A stretch of 11,461 nucleotides of DNA from a candidate division CSSED10-310 bacterium (GCA_016932295.1 JAFGDC010000436.1:1-11461); one strand, 5' to 3'. Numbered from the stretch's first letter, positions 1 through 7,564 are shown. Notes: generated by a model from the sequence alone, not told the origin. Numbers and translations are program-made.

Positions 1-1
1 A

Positions 2-523
2 TCGCTCCGCGCTGAACACCCCAACCTGCTGCTGTTCCTTGCGCCGCGACGACTGGAGTTGCTCGACCGGGTGGAACCCATGCTGGCCGCCGCCGGGCTC
101 CGCGTCATACGCCGCACTCAACTGGACCATGGCCCCGTGATGGATTTTCCGTACGATGTGGTGCTGCTCGACACCTTCGGAGAGCTGGCGGCAATCTATC
201 AATTGAGCGATCTGGCCTTCGTGGGAGGCAGCCTGGTGCCGCACGGCGGTCAGAACATCCTCGAGCCGGCCGCGTTGGGCAAACCGGTAATCTTCGGACC
301 GCATATGCATAATTTCCGGGATAGCGTCGCCCTGCTGCTCCAGGCGGATGCCGCCATCCAGATCGACAACGAAAAAGCACTGCTCCCGGCACTCCGCTCG
401 CTTCTCGATGACCCCATCCACGCCACCCGTATGGGTGAAAGGGCGGCAGCGGCTGTTCGCAACGCCACCGGAGCCACCAGCAAGACGTGTGATCTGCTGG
501 AGGAATTCCGTTTTCTGGAGTGA
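2..523 (+). CDS. waaA: 3-deoxy-D-manno-octulosonic acid (Kdo) transferase, 3' part
   Basis: This is the C-terminal 173 residues of a Kdo transferase (WaaA/KdtA, GT30). The enzyme moves Kdo from CMP-Kdo onto lipid IVA at the inner face of the inner membrane. The frame is open to the left edge, so the N-terminal acceptor domain lies outside the window; full-length family members have about 425 residues. The nucleotide-sugar-binding C-terminal half is visible. It contains LLDTFGELAAIY, then FVGGSLVPHGGQNILEPAA and GKPVIFGPH (about nt 215-305), which are the signature of the family. The end region with a GERAAAAV helix is also typical. The stop codon lies just before lpxK, and the two genes act in consecutive lipid A steps, which supports the call. 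How many Kdo residues it adds cannot be told from this fragment. Confidence 0.95.
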   Translation, partial: SLRAEHPNLLLFLAPRRLELLDRVEPMLAAAGLRVIRRTQLDHGPVMDFPYDVVLLDTFGELAAIYQLSDLAFVGGSLVPHGGQNILEPAALGKPVIFGPHMHNFRDSVALLLQADAAIQIDNEKALLPALRSLLDDPIHATRMGERAAAAVRNATGATSKTCDLLEEFRFLE

Positions 524-525
524 CC

Positions 526-1554
526 ATGGATCCACTCCAACTGCTCGCCCGAATCTATGAAGGTGCGACAAGACTGCGGCTCGCCGCTTATGATACCGGC
601 ATGTTCTCCACTCACCTGCCGGTACCGGTGATCTCCGTTGGCAACCTCACCACCGGCGGCACAGGCAAGACACCGTTCACCATCAGCCTGGCGCGCCGCC
701 TTTTGGCCGGCGGCCATCGACCCGTTATCCTCAGTCGCGGCTACAACAGGACCGGAAGGGCGCCGATCGCATTCGTCTCCAATCGCAGCCAGGTGCTCCT
801 TTCCCCCGCCGAGGCGGGAGACGAGCCGTACATGATGGCACGGCGGTTGCCCGGCGTGCCGGTGGTGGTCGGCCCGCGGCGGCGACTCACCGGCTGGATT
901 GCGATGGAACGATTCGATCCCGGCTGTATGATTCTGGACGATGGTTTTCAGCATCGCGCAGTGGCCCGCGACCTGGACATCGTCCTGCTGGATGGCGGGA
1001 TCCCGCTGGACAAGGCGCGGCTCCTGCCCGCCGGCCCGTTGCGGGAACCGCTGTCTTCCCTGCTGCGGGCGCAACTGGTGATCATCAGCCATGCCACAGA
1101 GCACGATATCGATCCGATGGCAATCACGGTGGCGCGTGTCGCCCCCCACCTCGCCATCGCCGCCGGCCATCATGAACCGGACGTGCTGGTGGCGGTCGCC
1201 GGGGGCGCGACGATCCCCGCAGCCACCCTGAAGGGGCGCTCCATCGCGGCGTTCTGCGGGATAGCCCGGCCCGATGCCTTCCGCCGCACGCTGGTAGCGC
1301 TCGGCGCTCGGGTCACCCGCTTGGAATCCTTCCGCGACCATCACCATTATCGGCCGCAAGAACTCTCACACATCTGCGCACGCGCCAGCCGGGAAGGGGC
1401 GGAGCTGGTGGTGACCACCGAGAAGGATGCGGTGAAAATCCCGAACGTGCCGGCCGCGCCGCCCCTGTACTACCTCTCCATTGATTTCAAATTGATCAAA
1501 GGCACCGAATACCTGGATAGAGCGCTGGACGACATCGGATTGGGAGGAGCATGA
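526..1554 (+). CDS. lpxK: tetraacyldisaccharide 4'-kinase (lipid A 4'-kinase)
   Basis: LpxK phosphorylates the 4' position of the tetraacyldisaccharide-1-phosphate lipid A precursor at the inner membrane, using ATP. The 342-residue product has an N-terminal amphipathic/membrane-contact segment (about 1-35). The P-loop is GNLTTGGTGKTP (39-50). A GDEP motif at 98-101 has the Asp expected of the catalytic pair, and DDGFQH (138-143) is the Walker-B-like motif. DHHHY (271-275) supplies the conserved His, and TTEKDAVK (297-304) closes the C-terminal lobe. I chose ATG 526 over GTG 520 because GGAG at 517-520 sits 5 nt upstream of it, while GTG 520 would have no ribosome binding site. It starts 2 nt after the waaA stop and shares ATGA (1551-1554) with the next gene. 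Length is close to the roughly 330 residues usual for the family. Confidence 0.96.
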   Translation: MDPLQLLARIYEGATRLRLAAYDTGMFSTHLPVPVISVGNLTTGGTGKTPFTISLARRLLAGGHRPVILSRGYNRTGRAPIAFVSNRSQVLLSPAEAGDEPYMMARRLPGVPVVVGPRRRLTGWIAMERFDPGCMILDDGFQHRAVARDLDIVLLDGGIPLDKARLLPAGPLREPLSSLLRAQLVIISHATEHDIDPMAITVARVAPHLAIAAGHHEPDVLVAVAGGATIPAATLKGRSIAAFCGIARPDAFRRTLVALGARVTRLESFRDHHHYRPQELSHICARASREGAELVVTTEKDAVKIPNVPAAPPLYYLSIDFKLIKGTEYLDRALDDIGLGGA

Positions 1555-2798
1555 CGACGGCTAGAACGGCGGTTACCACAGTTTTCACTTTGGTCACCCT
1601 CGTCGTGTGGGGTATGCCCGCGATGGCCGGAGTGGCGATCACGGAAATTCTTTACACCCCGCTGCTCACCGGCTCCCACGGGCTGGCCGCCGCCTGGACG
1701 GGTACCCTGTTCATCAGCGATTCGTACGCCGGTTCGGATACGGTGTACGCCATCCTGGACGGCGCCAGGGTGGCAGTGGCGACGGGTTTTTCCGCTCCCA
1801 CCGGGCTGTGGATAGATCGGCAGCAGCGCCGTTATGTCTGTGACGTCAACGCCGGCGTGATAAAACGATACTCGGCCGACTGGCTGCCGGACAGGACATT
1901 CTACGCGCCGAATCCCTGGAACCTGGTGACGGATCCTGCCGGCATCCTGTACGTCACCTGCTATGACGGCACGGTCCACCGGATCACGGAAAGCGGCGGC
2001 GAAATCTACTGGAGCGGCCTCACCGATCCATTCGGCATTGCCATGGATGCCGCCGGCACCATCTTCGTGTCCGAGTACACCCTGGGCAGGATTCGATTGA
2101 AGACCGCCCAGGGTATCGTCAGTACCCTGGTGGAGGGTCTGGGCCAGCCGGAAGGCATCCGGCTCGGACCGGACGGCCGGATATGGGCCGCTGATACACT
2201 GCGCGGCACCGTCTACATGATCGACATGGATGGAACCGTGGAAGAGCTTGCGCATCCCGGCTACGACTTCAGCTACGCGGTCAATCTGACCCAGTCCCAC
2301 GGCGACACCATCCATCTCGGTTGCGCCGGCGGCAACGGACGCCTCTTCCGGCTGCGCCTGGAACATACCCCCATGCCCACCGCGCCCCCACCCACTCCGG
2401 GCGTGACAGCGACGAGCCGCCCCACTTCCACGCCGGGCTGCGGCGCTCCCGGCTGCACCATTTCAATGCCGGGCCATCAGTATCAACCCGGCGATCCGTG
2501 TTTCCTGCAGGTGACCATGTGCAATCCCGGTCCACCAGTGCCATCGCTGCCGCTGTTCGTCATCCTCGAAATCGAAGGAACCTACCTGTTCGGACCGGGA
2601 TTCAATACAGAGCTGCAATTCTGGAATCAAGTCCTGCCGGCCGGCGCCACCACTCTCATGGTGATCGAACCGTTCACTTGGCCGCCGGCGGCGGGAGCAG
2701 CCGACGGCCTGTGGTTTCATGCGGGTATGACCACGGCTGATTTCAGTGCGCTGTGGGGAGAAATGGATTCATGGGAGTTCGGCTGGAGCGATGGCTGA
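1551..2798 (+). CDS. secreted NHL-repeat beta-propeller with Pro/Thr linker and unassigned C-terminal domain
   Basis: The predicted product is a secreted 415-residue protein. A Sec signal peptide covers about residues 1-27 (hydrophobic core then MAG). Residues about 40-270 hold five or six NHL/SMP-30-like blades, recognisable from repeats such as PTGLWID, PFGIAMDAAGTIFVSEY and PEGIRLGPDGRIWAAD, each roughly 40 residues long. A Pro/Thr/Ser-rich linker (about 272-300) joins the propeller to a C-terminal domain (302-415). That domain has PGD, CNPG, LPAG, PFTWPP and WEFGW motifs and matches the C-terminus of the 489-aa protein at 3400-4869. Four cysteines (CGAPGC in the linker end, DPC and MC in the domain) could form disulfides outside the cytoplasm. 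The start is well supported by GGAGG immediately upstream and the ATGA overlap with lpxK. NHL propellers bind proteins or ligands; the partner is unknown and no catalytic residues are evident. Confidence 0.85.
   Translation: MTTARTAVTTVFTLVTLVVWGMPAMAGVAITEILYTPLLTGSHGLAAAWTGTLFISDSYAGSDTVYAILDGARVAVATGFSAPTGLWIDRQQRRYVCDVNAGVIKRYSADWLPDRTFYAPNPWNLVTDPAGILYVTCYDGTVHRITESGGEIYWSGLTDPFGIAMDAAGTIFVSEYTLGRIRLKTAQGIVSTLVEGLGQPEGIRLGPDGRIWAADTLRGTVYMIDMDGTVEELAHPGYDFSYAVNLTQSHGDTIHLGCAGGNGRLFRLRLEHTPMPTAPPPTPGVTATSRPTSTPGCGAPGCTISMPGHQYQPGDPCFLQVTMCNPGPPVPSLPLFVILEIEGTYLFGPGFNTELQFWNQVLPAGATTLMVIEPFTWPPAAGAADGLWFHAGMTTADFSALWGEMDSWEFGWSDG
2366..2453 (+). other. Pro/Thr/Ser-rich interdomain linker (coding)
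   Basis: This low-complexity stretch encodes a linker rich in Pro, Thr and Ser (TPMPTAPPPTPG and similar) between the propeller and the C-terminal domain of the 415-aa secreted protein. Such linkers are common between extracellular domains and are often flexible or glycosylated. The neighbouring 489-aa protein has no equivalent linker before its own copy of the domain. Confidence 0.8.
2454..2795 (+). other. C-terminal domain copy 1, shared with the 489-aa protein
   Basis: Residues 302-415 of the propeller protein align with residues 375-489 of the second secreted protein. The first 40 positions align without gaps: GD at domain position 13-14 and NPG at 24-26 are in the same register, followed by a hydrophobic strand of the LFVILE / YVVLD type. 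Further on come P-A-G, E plus PP, F-x-A, SAL and a terminal EFG-aromatic motif in the same order. The pattern of alternating hydrophobic residues suggests a beta-sandwich. I do not recognise a named family; the position at the extreme C-terminus of exported proteins would fit a surface-binding or sorting role, which is inference. Confidence 0.75.
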
Positions 2799-3141
2799 TG
2801 GCGAAGTGCGAACAATCCGATTCGAGGCGCACCTTGTGGACCTGATACTGCGCGGCGTCAAGACCGCCACCACGCGTATCGGCAGAAGGCGCTTCACGCC
2901 CGGACAACAAGTCCTGTTCGCAGGCCCGGACAACCTGCCGCGCGGGATGTTGAGGATCACCGGAGTGGACCACCTGTCGCTCGAGGAGTTGGATGATCCG
3001 CTGGCCGCCGAGGAGAATCTTCCGTCCGCAACGGCGCTGAAGGCTGAACTCCGCCGGATTTACGGGGCACGAATAGAGAAAGAACCACTCACCGTCATCC
3101 GCTTTCACCTCTTTGATCGATTCGACCCACCAACCGCGTGA
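2791..3141 (+). CDS. ASCH-domain protein, possible N4-acetylcytidine amidohydrolase
   Basis: This 116-residue soluble protein is a complete ASCH domain (the PUA-like fold). It contains IRFEAHLVDLILRGVKTATTR, then F-TPGQQVLF, ITGVDHLSLEEL, AAEENL, an LKAELRRIYG helix and a final VIRFHLF strand. In E. coli YqfB, a small ASCH amidohydrolase acting on N4-acetylcytidine, the residues known to matter are K21, T24 and E74. They align here with K24 and T27 (GVKTATTR) and E75 (AAEENL). The same reaction is therefore plausible but not shown; other ASCH proteins are only thought to bind RNA. The start at ATG 2791 overlaps the upstream gene by 8 nt, with GGAG at 2785-2788 rather close (2 nt). GTG 2806 is an alternative start. 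A longer reading from 2746 would add a non-conserved extension inside the upstream gene. It is probably the last gene of the waaA-lpxK operon. Confidence 0.85.
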   Translation: MADGEVRTIRFEAHLVDLILRGVKTATTRIGRRRFTPGQQVLFAGPDNLPRGMLRITGVDHLSLEELDDPLAAEENLPSATALKAELRRIYGARIEKEPLTVIRFHLFDRFDPPTA

Positions 3142-3399
3142 GGCTCGCTCGCATCGAACCCCTCCACAACCATCACCGAACCCCGCCGGCATTGGATCCA
3201 TGGCTCGCGCCAGCCGTTGTACAATCCCGCCGCGCGCCGGCCGAGCCAGTGACAGGGCAAAGGGAGGAAGGAGCCGCGGGGTAGGAAGGGCGCAAGGGTC
3301 CGTGACGTAAAGCGATACCCTCAGGCATCGGAATGGACTATACTGACGGCAGGAGTCGGGACCGCGTCTTTCCGGCGAGGCAGCGCAAGGAGTCATGAC
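3142..3399. other. 258-nt intergenic region, no gene seen
   Basis: No convincing coding frame was found on either strand. The region holds a 7-bp inverted repeat (TGGCTCG 3201-3207 and CGAGCCA 3242-3248) around a perfect 8-bp palindrome TTGTACAA (3217-3224). A purine-rich stretch lies at about 3250-3290. A TATACT at 3339-3344 could be a -10 element for the 489-aa gene, but no good -35 sits at the right distance. No stem followed by a T run marks a terminator for the upstream operon. Confidence 0.5.
3201..3248. repeat. inverted repeat around a TTGTACAA palindrome
   Basis: The arms TGGCTCG and CGAGCCA are perfect complements, separated by 34 nt that include TTGTACAA (3217-3224). It lies in the gap between the ASCH gene and the second secreted-protein gene. 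It could be a protein-binding site or a weak RNA hairpin; there is no T run, so it is not a standard terminator. In GC-rich DNA a 7-bp match can arise by chance. Confidence 0.3.
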
Positions 3400-4869
3400 A
3401 TGAAACCGCAGACGGCAGCGATTCGACTTGTCGTTCTGAGCACGATGCTCGGATTGTGTTTCCGGTCACACACCCTCGCCTACCCGATCGACTGGGCGGC
3501 ACCTGAAGAAGTATTGTCAGGCACCGCGGCAGAGCCCGGCTCACTCGCGCTGGAAGCAGGCATCCAGAGTGAGTTTCACGTAGTGTACCTCAATCAGGAC
3601 ACCGATCACCTGGTATACGGCCGGCAGCATGCCAACTGGGTTTGTGGAGAGATCGACGGTCCGGCCTTTACCGACCAGAGAGACGTGGCCTTGCTGCTGT
3701 GGGGAGATCTCCCCGTGACACTCTACGACCACCAGGTGAATGAAGAGATGAAACTCGCCGCAGCGGACGGCTGGACACCCTTCGCGATTACCGGCACCGG
3801 CGGCGCCATCGACAGCCGGTTGGCCTTGAGCCCCGCCGGTGTCGTACACATATTCTGGAGCAAACCCATGGGGGAAGGTTCACAGCTCATCCTGACCTTC
3901 AACCAGGGACTCGAATGGCGCAGCGAGGTGATCGCCTGGCTCGATACCGACACTCCCCTTTTCGATCTTGCCATGGATCCCGACGGCCGGGCGTGCTTCG
4001 CCTGGCACGATCCGGTGGAAGGTCTTCTATGGTATGCCAAGCGCTGGGGATCAGGAGATATGTATCGCATTTCCTTCCCGCGCCCGGTTGAAATCAGATG
4101 GTTGAAACTGGACATGCTGGCGGATTCCACCGCCTTTATCAGTCTTCTGGAGCGTCTCGCGCCTGATTCTCAGAGATTGAGTTGCTGGTATGACGGGAGA
4201 ATGGGATGGACCGAATCGATCCTGAGTGAGGAACGATCGATCTCGTGCGTGGATATGGCTATCGCCGGTCATGAGGGTATTTATACGAAGAATGTGTATT
4301 TTGCCTACCTGGGTGACCGCGGAATCACCTTTGTGTTCTTCGCATCATGGTGGGAAAGAGCCATCATCATGCCCGTCTCGGCGCCGGTGGCTGTGCGGGA
4401 TCTGGCCCTGGCGCTGCATCCCGTGACACACCAATTGGGTCTGCTCCTGGCGGAGGAAGATGGAACAACGCTGCGGTTCTATCGAGGCACGCCGGATTAC
4501 TCCGATCCGGTGGATCTGGATCTGACCCTGTGGATCAATCAACCGGCGTTCCGGGGCGGCGATACCATGGAAGTGAACCTGGAGGTCTTCAATCCAGGTC
4601 GGGAGCGTTATATGGATACGTATGTCGTGCTCGATGCCTGCGGTCAGCAGTGGTTCTATCCTGCGTGGAGCACTCTGCCCGATTACCGGCGGGGATCCAT
4701 TCCCGCCGGCGGCACCTGCATGTACCCCCTGCTGGAATCCGTCCTCCTGCCGCCGGAGCTTGCCCCGGGAGGACCATATTTCTTCTACGCGGCTTGTTTC
4801 ACCGCCGGTTACCTGAACGCCTCTGCGCTGGTCAGTTCCATCGTGACAGCGGAATTCGGATTCCAGTAA
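3400..4869 (+). CDS. secreted 489-aa protein, probable beta-propeller, with the shared C-terminal domain
   Basis: A signal peptide covers about residues 1-27 (basic start, hydrophobic core, cleavage near TLA-YP). Residues about 40-370 contain repeated strand patterns such as RLALSPAGVVHIFW, FDLAMDPDGRACFAWHD and LWYAKRWG. These resemble the short blades of BNR/sialidase-like or LVIVD-type propellers, though no strict Asp-box is visible and I give no enzymatic role. Residues 375-489 form a domain homologous to the C-terminus of the NHL protein at 1551-2798. The start has AAGGAG (3387-3392) 7 nt upstream of ATG 3400. The 258-nt gap before it suggests its own promoter, and it converges on the psiE-like gene with 45 nt between them. 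Its likely location is periplasmic, cell-surface or extracellular. Confidence 0.8.
   Translation: MKPQTAAIRLVVLSTMLGLCFRSHTLAYPIDWAAPEEVLSGTAAEPGSLALEAGIQSEFHVVYLNQDTDHLVYGRQHANWVCGEIDGPAFTDQRDVALLLWGDLPVTLYDHQVNEEMKLAAADGWTPFAITGTGGAIDSRLALSPAGVVHIFWSKPMGEGSQLILTFNQGLEWRSEVIAWLDTDTPLFDLAMDPDGRACFAWHDPVEGLLWYAKRWGSGDMYRISFPRPVEIRWLKLDMLADSTAFISLLERLAPDSQRLSCWYDGRMGWTESILSEERSISCVDMAIAGHEGIYTKNVYFAYLGDRGITFVFFASWWERAIIMPVSAPVAVRDLALALHPVTHQLGLLLAEEDGTTLRFYRGTPDYSDPVDLDLTLWINQPAFRGGDTMEVNLEVFNPGRERYMDTYVVLDACGQQWFYPAWSTLPDYRRGSIPAGGTCMYPLLESVLLPPELAPGGPYFFYAACFTAGYLNASALVSSIVTAEFGFQ
4522..4866 (+). other. C-terminal domain copy 2, shared with the NHL protein
   Basis: Residues 375-489 of the 489-aa protein carry GGD, FNPG, YVVLDACGQ, IPAGG, LLPPEL, FFYAACFT, SAL and a terminal EFGF, in the same order and spacing as copy 1. 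In copy 1 the matching motifs are PGD, CNPG, LFVILEIEG, LPAG, FTWPP, WFHAGMT, SAL and EFGW. Here it follows the propeller directly, without a Pro/Thr linker. The cysteines of copy 1 are not kept, so disulfides are not essential to the fold. Confidence 0.75.
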
Positions 4870-4914
4870 CGGCAGGTCCCGGCATTCCCCGAGACAACCG
4901 ACGGACGCGTCGCC
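4870..4914. other. convergent junction between the two operons
   Basis: These 45 nt separate the converging 489-aa gene and the psiE-like gene. I found only a very short stem (GACG/CGTC) and no T run on either strand, so a shared intrinsic terminator is not evident. Termination may be Rho-dependent. Confidence 0.5.
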
Positions 4915-5343
4915 TCACGACTCGCCGCGCGAAGCCGGCGATGATTGCAATGCTCGTTTCACCATGAAGAATCCAACCCCCAGAGCCACGATGAGGCTTG
5001 ACATGCCGTACAGCATCGCGGGTGTGACATCCGAGTAGTCCATGATGATCACCTTCCTCGATACCGCCACCAACGCCACCAGGAACACGACTTCCGCATG
5101 GATCCTGTCATCATGCAGATATGCCTTGATGGTTTCGAGCAGCTCCAGGCCGATAAGCACCATCAGGAAGAATCCGAAGATTTCCAGCATCTCGGCCATA
5201 TTCAGCAGGAGCACTGGTGGAGTCAGAAGCTGCGTGATGAAAATGATCAGCAGTTCGATCGTCGAGACAACCACTGCCAGCATCATCAAACACAGGAGGA
5301 CCATCACGATGACGCTCTCGAACTTCGTAAATATCCTGTCCAT
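4915..5343 (-). CDS. PsiE-family (phosphate-starvation-inducible E) membrane protein
   Basis: The 142-residue product has four predicted membrane helices (about 8-37, 48-70, 84-100 and 107-128). The family core lies between helices 2 and 3: ELLETIKAYL, then H-DD-IHAEVV and RKVIIMDYSD (about 67-105). This matches the PsiE family, small inner-membrane proteins first noted in E. coli as phosphate-starvation inducible; their biochemical function is unknown. The start codon ATG (5343-5341) has AGGAG 6 nt upstream. The gene lies 70 nt after the TonB-receptor gene on the same strand, with no terminator in between, so it is likely co-transcribed with it. I saw no Pho box, so regulation by phosphate is not supported here. 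Confidence 0.88.
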   Translation of the reverse strand: MDRIFTKFESVIVMVLLCLMMLAVVVSTIELLIIFITQLLTPPVLLLNMAEMLEIFGFFLMVLIGLELLETIKAYLHDDRIHAEVVFLVALVAVSRKVIIMDYSDVTPAMLYGMSSLIVALGVGFFMVKRALQSSPASRGES

Positions 5344-5413
5344 ATGAATCTCCTGGTGCCTGGACGGACGCGGATGGACCGCCCTGCCCCGCTCGGCGGA
5401 AGAGCCCGGAAAA

Positions 5414-7564
5414 TCAGAATACCCAGTCCGCCGAGACTACAAAGTTGCGCCCGGGTTCGTTCACTCCGGAACCGTGTATCCGGTAATCCTCATCGGTGAT
5501 GTTCTCGACGGCGGCCGACAGCGTCAGCGTCTCCAGGCAGTTCCAGCCGGCACGAAAATCATAAACACCGTATCCCGGTGTTCCTCCCGGAGGAATGCGG
5601 CTGGAATCCTCGGCATCCCGCGTTGACAACCTGTCGGCCCTGCCGGCCACGGTCATGGATCCTTCCAGCCAATACACCTTCCCCGGTTCCCATCTCACAC
5701 CCAGGCGTCCGGTGGGAGGCATGAGTCGATCCGGATACTCCGTCACCAACAGCGCAGCCGAGGTTGGATAGGCGTCCACCTCGCCATCCATCCACGATGC
5801 CGCGCCGAACAGTTCGAAACCTCCCCCAACCCGCCAGCGGCCGTCGAACTCGACACCATGAATGTAACCATCACCGGCGTTCTTCTTGGTGACTTCGTAG
5901 TCACCGTCGATCATTCTGCCAGTGGGGGTTCTCACTATCATATCGGCGATGGTGGTATAGAAATACGCCAACTGCGCCGAAAATGACGACTGTCCCGATT
6001 TGATTCCCATCTCATAGGAGACATAGTGCTCTGGGGTCACTCCCGGTGAAGGGGTTTCAATCTCGTCGGTGCGGGCGGTATCAAACCTCGTCAGATCCGA
6101 CAGGTTCGGTGCCCGAAAGCCCTGCGACACGCCCGCGAAGAGGTTCCACGAAGCCGACTCGTCCAGCGCCAGGTGCAGGCGCAGGCTGCCCACCACGGCA
6201 TCCCAGTCACCCGACACGGAAATCCGTTCCCCGGTGAGCGGATCCTCCACCGAATCAGCGGCGGTTTCGGCGTATTCGTACCGGCCGCCGACGATACACG
6301 AGAGCCTGGAAGTCGGTTTTACTTCGCCCTGAATATAGACTCCCGCAATGTCATAGGTCGCGTCGTCCCCAACCGGTCCCTGGATCGATCTGCTTTTCAC
6401 CGAGCCGTCAGGATTCAATGTCCGCTTATACGAATCCACCATGTCATGGTAATACTCGGCGCCGTATAGTAACGAGCCCAGTGAGAACGGGGACCGCAGG
6501 GAAACATACGCGCCGAGGGTCGTGACATCGAAGCCCTGGATGTCACGGCGATCAGCGGTGCGCAGCCGATCCTGGTCCTCGCCCTGGACATGATGGGAAA
6601 TGCCCGCATTCATCTCCTGTATGAATCTCCCGCTGGCCAGATAGTGGTAGTGCACGTAGGTCAACCCGCGATCCTGATCGAGTGAGCGGCGCAGTTCGTC
6701 ACCCACCGAGAGGCCGCGCCAGTCGATGCCGTAGATGGTCTTGTGGGTGCGCCACGCGTCATCCACCGCCACCTGTTGATGGGCGAGCACCAGGGATGAA
6801 CCCCCGCCGATCGCCAGTTCCGCCTTCGCGTCCCAGGCGCCTTCGTCATAACCCGTCTTCGGCTGCCTGCCAACCTTGCGACCACCATCCAGATCCCCGA
6901 ATACTTTGTACGTATACCCGCAACTCAACACGAGGCTGTCCAGCGGCTTGCCGATGGTCTCGGCGCGGGTGATATTGGAGCGTTCGGCGCTTGCGTAGCG
7001 GCTGTAGAGACGCCTGTCCCAGGTACTGCCGGCGCGGAGGTCGTTGGCGCCCCGCGTGATGGCGTTGACCGCGCCGCCGATGGCATCGCTGCCGTAGAGC
7101 ATGGAAAACGGCCCGCGGACCATCTCGATGCGCCGCAGACTGAACGGATCAACGGTGTTCCAATACTGGTTGGGGCCATCACGGAATACTGAATTGTTCA
7201 GCCGGATACCGTCGATCATAAACACGCTGCGGAATCCGGTGAATCCCCGGATATATGGCGAACCCTGGCCGTGACCGGTCTTCTGCACCATCGTCCCGGG
7301 CTCGTTCTTGAGTGCCTCGGGTACGGTTCGAACCGATTTCTCGAGTCGCAGCATTCTGTCACCAAGCACACTGATGGCGCATGGCGCCTCCGCGACTGGT
7401 TGTGCATCCCGTGTCGCGGTCACCACGATCGTCAACTGATTGTTCGTCGCAGCCTCCCCCGACGGAAGCCCGGCTCCAGTGGCGGCGGCCGCCGCACCCC
7501 AACCCCAGGAGATCAACACCAGCCACGACATAAGTCGCACTCCACAACAACGGCAATCCCTCAT
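5414..7564 (-). CDS. TonB-dependent outer-membrane receptor
   Basis: The 716-residue product is an outer-membrane ligand-gated channel powered by TonB-ExbBD. A signal peptide covers about 1-30 (hydrophobic stretch ending in an Ala run). The TonB box TIVVTATR is at about 45-52. The plug domain shows IRGF (105-108), MIDGIRLNN, IEMVRGP and YGSDAIGGAVN. The rest is a 22-strand-type barrel ending in GRNFVVSADWVF with a C-terminal Phe. A FRAPNLSDL motif at about 483-491 is shared with heme/hemoglobin-type receptors. That makes heme or an iron chelate a reasonable guess, but the substrate is not proven, since the His and NPNL signature are not clear. I chose ATG 7564 because AAGGAGGG lies 6 nt upstream; GTG 7588 would add eight residues without a ribosome binding site. 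It is probably transcribed with the psiE-like gene. Confidence 0.94.
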   Translation of the reverse strand: MRDCRCCGVRLMSWLVLISWGWGAAAAATGAGLPSGEAATNNQLTIVVTATRDAQPVAEAPCAISVLGDRMLRLEKSVRTVPEALKNEPGTMVQKTGHGQGSPYIRGFTGFRSVFMIDGIRLNNSVFRDGPNQYWNTVDPFSLRRIEMVRGPFSMLYGSDAIGGAVNAITRGANDLRAGSTWDRRLYSRYASAERSNITRAETIGKPLDSLVLSCGYTYKVFGDLDGGRKVGRQPKTGYDEGAWDAKAELAIGGGSSLVLAHQQVAVDDAWRTHKTIYGIDWRGLSVGDELRRSLDQDRGLTYVHYHYLASGRFIQEMNAGISHHVQGEDQDRLRTADRRDIQGFDVTTLGAYVSLRSPFSLGSLLYGAEYYHDMVDSYKRTLNPDGSVKSRSIQGPVGDDATYDIAGVYIQGEVKPTSRLSCIVGGRYEYAETAADSVEDPLTGERISVSGDWDAVVGSLRLHLALDESASWNLFAGVSQGFRAPNLSDLTRFDTARTDEIETPSPGVTPEHYVSYEMGIKSGQSSFSAQLAYFYTTIADMIVRTPTGRMIDGDYEVTKKNAGDGYIHGVEFDGRWRVGGGFELFGAASWMDGEVDAYPTSAALLVTEYPDRLMPPTGRLGVRWEPGKVYWLEGSMTVAGRADRLSTRDAEDSSRIPPGGTPGYGVYDFRAGWNCLETLTLSAAVENITDEDYRIHGSGVNEPGRNFVVSADWVF

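Noticed and set aside
250..1359. Long open frame on the - strand opposite waaA and lpxK (369 codons)
   Set aside because: It is antisense to two well-supported genes, its translation is rich in Arg, Gly, His and Gln with no recognisable domain, and long antisense frames are common in GC-rich DNA.
2746..2790. Upstream start for the ASCH protein (131 residues)
   Set aside because: The extra residues lie inside the propeller gene, do not resemble the ASCH family, and the ATG at 2791 starts right before the domain.
2743..3396. Open frame on the - strand covering the ASCH gene and the intergenic gap (217 codons)
   Set aside because: Half of it is antisense to the ASCH gene, and the translation is low-complexity with no family signature.
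4870..4914. Bidirectional intrinsic terminator at the convergent junction
   Set aside because: Only a 4-bp stem and no T run on either strand.
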